Part shown: positions 4,692 through 5,938 of the stretch, piece by piece | Layout: every line of letters begins with the position of its first letter | Position numbering within the stretch: the first letter of the stretch is position 1 | NCBI GenBank assembly: GCA_023435565.1 | Contig: JAEYRN010000074.1 | Coordinates: 1-5,938, forward strand | DNA length: 5,938 nucleotides | Source of the DNA: Bacillota bacterium | Lineage (GTDB): Bacteria; Bacillota; UBA4882; UBA8346 | Reading direction: 5' to 3' | Notes under the pieces: generated by a model | What the model was told of the DNA's origin: nothing | Database searches by the model: none | Seen by the model: the letters and a program-made list of their open reading frames with translations, nothing else | Translations under genes and position numbers: made by a program

Positions 4692-5938
4692 ATGAAATTT
4701 GCCATAACAATACTGGGGATATTCCTGGCGATTACTTTCGTAATTCCGGTTTTTTGGGTATTTTCATTCTCGCCCTGGGGGTGGTTATCCCTATTTATAT
4801 TAAGCATCGCCAATTATATTTATCTTTTCTCGAAATCCAGTAATATGGGGGATATTATAAAATATTCCATTCCGTTAGCGTTGTTTTTGCTCTTTTATTT
4901 AGGAATTGGGAATTGGGCCCAAAAGGCGTCGGGACATCCATTGGGAATAGGGTTGGCAGCTGGTTTCCTGATTTTTGGAGGGCTGACGGTATTGGCGGGC
5001 TATCTGGAGATAGTTGCCATTCGTAACTTAACCATTGATTTGCCAAAATTGGTTACCCTATTCGGAAATTGGCAGGGTACGTTTGGTAATTGGCTGGCCC
5101 TTGTAATACTACTGCCGCTTGGAACGCATCTATATGTGCTTTACCAAGGCGGATTATTTTGGTATTGGAATGATCAAAAGCCACCAGCTAAAATATTTAA
5201 AGTACATAATCAATCCATAGCATTTGAAGACGATGGAATCAAGTTGGAGGGCGGCTTTTTTCATAAAAAGGTCCGGGAAGGAAGGCCGGTCAAGGCCACT
5301 GTTTTTTTAGTTGGGGGAACAGAGGTTTTATTTCAAGCCGGAGAACCGGTCCGTTTTTATAACAATGGAGAGATTCGTTCAGGTACTATGGAAAGCGACA
5401 CTTCCCTGATTGTCGGGGAAGCGAAGATATTATTTTCAGGCGATTATCCAATTGAGTTTTATCCGGACGGTAAGGTTAAGGAAGGTTTATTGGCCCAGGA
5501 TTTAAAATTTACTCCAGGCAAACAGGCAAAGCCGGTTATCCTTGCTAAAGGGAGGATGGTTGAATTTTATAACGATGGTTTGGTGAAAACTTTTGATCCG
5601 GATACGGAGCTGTTATTAACGACCGGTTTAAACACTCCGCTTTTGCTGGAAGCTCGGCGGCGGGTTACTATATACCGGGATGGTTCCTTAGCATCAGGAA
5701 CTCCGGTCAAGGATACTTCTTATCCGACTGGAGATCGCATGGTGCTTCTGGAAAAAGGAATTGAAACGGTATTTTATGAAGACGGCTGTTTGAAACAAGC
5801 TTCGATGGCACAAGAGATTTCTTTTCCTCCAGTGGGTTTGCTTCCGGAGGGGACCCGGATTGTGCTCGGCCGGAAGGGTGAGTTACTTGGATTTCGTTTT
5901 ATTAATTGTGAGTTTTACTTGAACTCGGATGGAAAAAT
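4692..5938 (+). CDS. Multi-pass membrane protein with C-terminal Y-x-D-G beta-repeat array (3' truncated by window)
   Basis: ATG at 4692 has AAGGA at 4679-4683 (8 nt spacing). The frame stays open through 415 codons to the window edge. Hydrophobic segments lie at about residues 4-26, 30-48, 57-75, 84-110 and 133-153, so five membrane helices occupy the first third. The rest is a tandem array. Its units start near residues 220 (VRFYNNGEIRSG), 254 (IEFYPDGKVKEG), 290 (VEFYNDGLVKTF), 325 (VTIYRDGSLASG) and 359 (TVFYEDGCLKQA), with steps of 34, 36, 35 and 34. A more diverged unit lies near 176 (IAFEDDGIKLEG). The F-Y-x-D/N-G-x-(L/V) signature resembles MORN and YwqK-type repeats, but the period is longer than in classic MORN (about 23). 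With an odd helix count and a weakly charged N-terminus, the side on which the repeats lie is uncertain. It follows the WG-repeat gene by 40 nt and is probably co-transcribed. No enzyme motif is visible. Confidence 0.85.
   Translation, partial: MKFAITILGIFLAITFVIPVFWVFSFSPWGWLSLFILSIANYIYLFSKSSNMGDIIKYSIPLALFLLFYLGIGNWAQKASGHPLGIGLAAGFLIFGGLTVLAGYLEIVAIRNLTIDLPKLVTLFGNWQGTFGNWLALVILLPLGTHLYVLYQGGLFWYWNDQKPPAKIFKVHNQSIAFEDDGIKLEGGFFHKKVREGRPVKATVFLVGGTEVLFQAGEPVRFYNNGEIRSGTMESDTSLIVGEAKILFSGDYPIEFYPDGKVKEGLLAQDLKFTPGKQAKPVILAKGRMVEFYNDGLVKTFDPDTELLLTTGLNTPLLLEARRRVTIYRDGSLASGTPVKDTSYPTGDRMVLLEKGIETVFYEDGCLKQASMAQEISFPPVGLLPEGTRIVLGRKGELLGFRFINCEFYLNSDGK

Noticed and set aside
4855..5046. Reverse-strand open frame of 63 codons
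   Set aside because: It lies antisense within the membrane-protein gene starting at 4692, whose frame stays open with clear helices and repeats.

Overview
The window looks like chromosomal DNA of an anaerobic, endospore-lineage bacterium (Bacillota, clostridial in the broad sense). The support is moderate GC, strong GGAGG-type ribosome binding sites, a TTG/GTG start, the C-terminal end of an EFR1-type flavodoxin/ferredoxin protein, and a WG-repeat protein. Genus is not determinable; this is inference from gene content only. All convincing genes are on the + strand.

Layout. (1) 3-173: the last 56 codons of an iron-sulfur protein carrying a complete CxxCxxCxxxCP cluster motif. (2) 203-1726: a 507-residue membrane protein of unrecognised family, 29 nt downstream and possibly co-transcribed. 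(3) 1727-2284: a 558-bp gap without a convincing gene. It holds short coding-like debris (1727-1829), a cluster of GC-rich palindromes bounded by a perfect 25-bp inverted repeat (1863-2015), and a minisatellite of four 42-bp units, each two 21-bp subunits (2048-2215). The minisatellite runs almost into the promoter/RBS region of the next gene. (4) 2285-3022: a 245-residue protein with an N-terminal LuxR-type helix-turn-helix, one transmembrane helix and an extracytoplasmic C-terminal domain, i.e. a membrane-tethered one-component regulator. (5) 3023-3256: an AT-rich leader dense with mutually exclusive hairpins and short repeats. (6) 3257-4651: a secreted WG-repeat protein with nine full repeats and a partial tenth. 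(7) 4692-5938: the start of a multi-pass membrane protein ending in a tandem array of ~35-residue Y-x-D-G beta repeats (MORN/YwqK-like in appearance), open at the window edge.

How they may work together (inference). The WG-repeat gene and the following membrane/beta-repeat gene are 40 nt apart and likely form a transcription unit encoding cell-surface repeat proteins. The membrane-tethered LuxR-type regulator just upstream could sense an envelope signal and control that unit through the structured leader, and/or its own promoter next to the 21-bp repeat array. No known defence system, CRISPR array, intact insertion sequence, rRNA or tRNA was seen. No rho-independent terminator with a clear T-tract was seen either.
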